In this document: positions 60,000 to 64,000 of the stretch, piece after piece
Numbering within the stretch: position 1 is the first letter of the stretch
How the letters are laid out: each line of letters opens with the position of its first letter
NCBI GenBank assembly: GCA_020747015.1
Contig: JAGTJM010000005.1
Span: 744,001-808,000, forward strand
Source: Pyrenochaeta sp. MPI-SDFR-AT-0127
Lineage: Eukaryota > Ascomycota > Dothideomycetes > Pleosporales > Cucurbitariaceae
Reading direction: 5' to 3'
DNA length: 64,000 nt
Notes under the pieces: model-generated
Seen by the model: the letters and a program-made list of their open reading frames with translations, nothing else
Database searches by the model: none
What the model was told of the DNA's origin: nothing
Made by a program: the position numbers and the translations under genes

Positions 60000-61504
60000 A
60001 TGGAAAATGGATTGAATCGCAAATGGGAAGAGAAGGCGCGGGGAGGGAGACAGGAAGGTGATGACGCGTGAGAAGCCCGAACCACGCGTCCATGCATCCT
60101 TTTCGTGACCACTTGTCAACTCGTCCGATCATAAACTAACATGATGCTCTCAGGTTCCAGCTGTCATCTCACGCATCCTTAGGTTTCACAGCCATTAACC
60201 ATCCGTTGCCGCAACGTCTCACGCCTCGATCATCAGCGTCACTATCAGTCCAATCGATTCAGCTGCGAACAAAACCGATTGGAGACGGCAGACGACAGCA
60301 CAATCCAGCAGTCGCTCACTACCTTGGACTCGGAAGTATGTATGAGCCTGGACATATTGAGAAGTATGCGCCTTCGTCGGCTATGCGGGGAAGCCTGAAG
60401 TCCGAGACCAAACAGAGGCAACAACGGCCGGTAAATGCACTGAGCCACATAAGGATGAATACCGATAAAAGGGATTTCCTAAATCAGGGGCGCGTTCTCG
60501 CTGGCCTGCATCAAGATGTATCTCACCATATCGTTGATAAATCCACTGGGAGCAACACTTGTCCTGAATCAGCACGAATTATTAGTCAAGATACAGGAGC
60601 TGTCTCACTCATCAAGGACCTCATGGACTTCAACGTACTTGATCTCAAAACCAACGACTACGATGCCAATGACTACCATTTGAACAAAGCCACTAGTCTC
60701 ATTTCCAGCTCGCCTCAGAATTATACTGGAGTTCCATTGTTTAACAGTGATACCCAGTTCGATGATATCATCAGTGGTGATGATCTTCTGATGTTGGCCA
60801 TTGACATTGGCGACACGCCTCTGGGACCTGCTAGTGAAATGCTGGACTTACCAGCCAAGCGCAGTACAGCTAACCTGTATAGAATCGATAGTGATCTAGG
60901 CTCATTGGAAGGTACTTTGATCGCCCCCACGACAGGTGTCCGTGATAGTGTTTCTGAGAGTCTCTCGAAGAAGTTTGTCTCATCAGTAATCTTGACGACT
61001 GAGCTAGTGGGCACGAGTAACAACTTAAAATCTTTGGAGGCTTGTAACCCAATTGTTAGACCATCTTTCACGGCCCCAGTTCGAGATAATTCGCCTATCA
61101 TAGGCCTATCTTCTATGACGCTCCTAAGAACCTGCTTCCGCATTGGCGAGGCAATCAATCAGAGCTGCCAAGCCGCAAGGTCCGGCAAGCACGTCGTCAT
61201 CGAGCTCAATGCAAGAGTGCTTCATTCCCAGCGAACTGACTCAAAGCAATTTTTCACATTCTGTGATATCTTCCACTCCAAGGCTCCTCACATCAAGGCC
61301 GTGTATGATGCTTCCCGTTGGAAGCGGGTACAGCTATTCGAGTATGATAGTAGACGTTTGCTGCAGACAGGGAAGATGTGCCGATGCATCGGCACCATGA
61401 AGCGGGAGGGCAAAGAGTGGGTGATGAATGTTTTGAATATATGGGAGGCGACGTGGGAAGATATCAAATGGGTCGAGGGCATTGTGTCAACCTCTAGCAT
61501 TTAA
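60000..61504 (+). CDS. Unknown protein with a conserved-looking C-terminal domain (472 aa)
   Basis: The main frame has no ATG at its left end. A short first exon solves this: 60000-60067 joined to 60154-61504 through an intron with donor GTGAGA and a strong CTAAC branch before CTCTCAG, in phase. The first exon reads MENGLNRKWEEKARGGRQEG. The middle (about residues 60-320) is polar and disordered, with acidic patches. From about residue 340 a compact domain appears: MTLLRTCFRIGEAINQ, VVIELNARVLHSQR, QFFTFCDIFH, LFEYDSRRLL, KMCRCIGTMKREGKEW, then IWEATWEDIKWVEGIV. It reads as mixed alpha/beta, possibly an OB-like fold. I do not recognise a named family, although I believe similar C-termini occur in other ascomycetes. 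A nuclear role is a guess. Confidence 0.68.
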
Positions 61505-61837
61505 AAAGCGTGGAATGTAAGATATGAGAGAGGATGCATACGAATTCGACAGTACGATTAGATTCTTCATACCCAAAAAGGCTACATGGCCATGTCTGTA
61601 CATGATTCAATATGTGTTGCGAATTCCTGATGAATGTTTGATAATGATGAGCTGAACCACTGGTTGTTAGGAAGGTCATAGCTCCACACGTGAGAAGGTG
61701 ATTAATTAACCGCCCCGCTTCCTTGACGTCGGCCTCCAGCATGAGGAGGGGTTTCCACAGTTTCGCATGTCCTCGTCAGCAGGTTGCTGATATGTTGGAA
61801 CACCACAATCGCACTTACCATACTCACAATAAACGTT
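61505..61837. other. Intergenic, no gene seen
   Basis: Short spacer between two rightward genes, holding the upstream gene's 3' UTR and the next promoter. Confidence 0.6.
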
Positions 61838-63798
61838 ATGTTGACCGCAGCCATGATGAGTAGCAGGCCCGGCAAGGTCGACGAGCGCGGAGTAGCCGCT
61901 ATTGACCCGCAACCCATACAAACACCCCCAAAGTCGAAATCACCCAAAGCTCGTTCCCTTTCAGATAGCACGCCCCATCTCGAACCCTCTCCAAAATTCC
62001 GAGAACCTGCCCGCATGTCCAAAGATGACCATAACATCATCAACACACCGAGCACTCCGCGCCGGCCAGATTTCCTCTCCAGAGGTCTTTCGCTGCAGAT
62101 GCCTCCTCGAGACATGCCCATGCCCAGTCCAGCACACTTTGCGGCGCGAGTGCCGCTCTCACCCCAGCTAGATGCGAGAAATACCTATGCCTCACCTTCG
62201 TCACTCCTACCCCGACGATCACGAGGTGCCGAGTTCTCGAGAGCTTGCACCAATCTCCACCACTCGACGCTTCCTGATCAATCGTCACCAGATTCATCAC
62301 CGACCATCACGCAAAAAGGCATAAAAATTCCACCGCGGAAGCCGCGCTCGAACTCGATGTTGCTGGATTCACCCAATGTCAGCATGCATGGCTGGAGTCA
62401 TGGCGACCGAACAGCCGCTTCAAGCTCTGTAGGCAGCATGAATATGCTTGGATCAGAAGACTCGGGCAGCTCCTCTGACGAAATCGATCCCATGGACCCA
62501 GAAGACAACGACGATCCCATGATTATGACTCCGCAAGCAAAGACCAATACCCTCTTTCCTGGTCTACTTTCAGGGAGCAATGGTGCTTGGCCGAGTTTAT
62601 TTTCACCCGGCGGACAGCCAAATTTTGCCAGCATGCATCGAGCGAGACTTCGCAAAGGTCGTAGTCGTAAGAGCTCGAGTTCTGCCAGCGGCCACAGCTC
62701 GATGGCAAGCCCTGGCCCTGCCTCGCCCCCGAATGGCAAGAGTGACGGATATTTTGCACGAGAAGCTGCAATACGCAAGGCAGGATCACGACGGGAGAGT
62801 CTCTCACTATTTGCGAACGACCTGCATATCTCTTCTGGTAATGATAGCGGAGATGAGGCCGCAACATTGCCTCAGACACCAGGCGTTGTACGGCGACCAG
62901 TGACGCGGAGAGGCAATCTGCTGGTAAGTGATTCCTTGAGAAACTGAGTATAACGGAGCCAGGGCGATGCTGACTTTACTAGCCAAGATCGCGACAGTTT
63001 GGCCGCATAAAGGCCGAGCTCTTTGAAGAATCAGCGCCCATCGATAGTGAGGTTCGGCGAGAAGCTGAGATCATTCGTCAAGTAAGAGAAAGTGACATAG
63101 ACCTAGAGCGACCTTCAGTCACAGCGCAGTCCTCTCCGAGTCTGCTACCGACTGTACCCGGGCTGGACGGTCTGCTCGAAGGAGTACCAGAAGAAGGTAG
63201 CGAAAGTAACATGAGTCTAGACAGCTCAACAACGAAAGGACTATTTGGTACTTTTGGTAGTCTAAACTCAGGCCGTAATTCAATCAGTCATGGGTTCTGG
63301 GCTCAACGACCTGCTCAGACCCCACCGCCGCCAGCTTTCCCACGTGCAGAGTCATCGGCAATGAGTGAAGATATGAGTATGGATTCGCCAACTATAGGCA
63401 ACGGTGCAAATGAGCAAAATAACAACGGATGGATATCCCGAGCATCTACTCCAGGACCGATGTACCCGCCGACTGCCGCCGAAGGGCTGAAGAAGTCCAA
63501 CAAGCGTCGTCGCGATGATGATTTCGACGAAATTTCAATCAAGCGCCGTGCCGTCTCTCCAGGTGTTAGCGTACACAATAGCCCTGTCGTTTCGCAGTCG
63601 CCCATCCAGCGTGATAGCAACTTGTGGGGTCCTACTACCAAAGCTAGCCGGGAAACATCAACCAGTGGGCACTCTACTGGCGAGAGATCAAACAGCGGGG
63701 GCAGCATGAGCATGACACCTACTTTAGGCCCAAAGAGGGTAGGCTTACAAGGTATGACTGATACCAGTGATGGGTTTATGAAGATGAGCATCGAGTAG
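61838..63798 (+). CDS. Ser/Pro-rich, probably disordered regulatory protein (633 aa)
   Basis: Two exons, 61838-62923 and 62983-63798 (donor GTAAGT; branch GCTGACT just before the acceptor ACTAG). The protein is almost wholly low-complexity, with many SP/TP sites (TPPKSKSPKARSLSDSTPHL, PSTPRRPDF, SPASP-like) that suit CDK or MAPK phosphorylation. One segment across the exon junction is denser and probably conserved: RRPVTRRGNLLPRSRQFGRI then KAELFEESAPIDSEVRREAE and IIRQVRESD. A second basic stretch, NKRRRDDDFDEISIKRR, looks like a bipartite nuclear localisation signal. I infer a phospho-regulated nuclear protein, but recognise no named family. The ATG at 61838 could be replaced by 61853 or 61856. 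The frame closes cleanly at 63798. Confidence 0.75.
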
Positions 63799-64000
63799 GA
63801 GAGCTTTTGGAAGTTCACTTCTTGTACAAACTAAGTGTTGAGTGGAATAGCGCGGCGTTCACGGGTTTTTGGGAGGTTAACGGCCGAGAATCAGACTGTA
63901 CATGGTCTGGCTCGATATAGATACCCCTTTATGATGTTTCAATTTACCTCTCGTTCTCATATCACTCTCTTTCATCCAAGGCGACATGTTGTAACATTGG

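Overview
This window looks like nuclear DNA of a filamentous ascomycete (Pezizomycotina; a Dothideomycete is my best guess, from general look only). The main reasons are many short introns (about 40-170 nt) with GT..AG ends and CTAAC/CTGAC-like branch sites, widely spaced genes on both strands, a hAT transposase at the left edge, and fungal-type proteins (Lsb5, Nse2, an HMT1-type ABC transporter, two P450s, a GMC oxidoreductase). I rebuilt exon structures by hand. Where I give exons, the junctions keep the reading frame, but none was checked against RNA.

Layout. 0-2 kb: the 3' part of a hAT transposase and its repeat-rich flank. 2-8.2 kb: a three-exon gene for a 2013-residue secreted Ser/Thr/Asn-rich mucin-like protein. 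9.3-12.1 kb: a lipid-anchored LAMTOR1/Ego1-like protein and a Cys-rich unknown. 14.5-21.3 kb: an HMT1-type vacuolar ABC half-transporter, a P450 and a PEBP-family protein. 21.3-29 kb: mostly non-coding, with one conserved-looking unknown (24.8-25.5 kb) and a large AC/TC microsatellite.

29-41 kb looks accessory: a small MYND-finger protein, a second P450, a small membrane protein, a GMC oxidoreductase, and an MFS sugar transporter broken by several frameshifts and a CAG-to-TAG stop. It could be a decaying catabolic or secondary-metabolism patch. No backbone synthase is visible.

41.9-64 kb is more core-like: a 1606-residue coiled-coil protein, a small single-pass membrane protein, Nse2/Mms21 (SMC5/6 SUMO ligase), a mitochondrial 2-oxoglutarate/malate-type carrier, a two-helix membrane protein, a 42-residue Cys-rich metallothionein-like peptide, the VHS-GAT protein Lsb5, and two proteins of unknown function. 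I saw no rRNA, convincing tRNA, CRISPR array or prokaryotic operon. The best leads are the mucin-like protein, the Cys-rich micro-gene, the decayed transporter beside the P450/GMC pair, the coiled-coil protein, and the unknowns at 25 kb and 60 kb.
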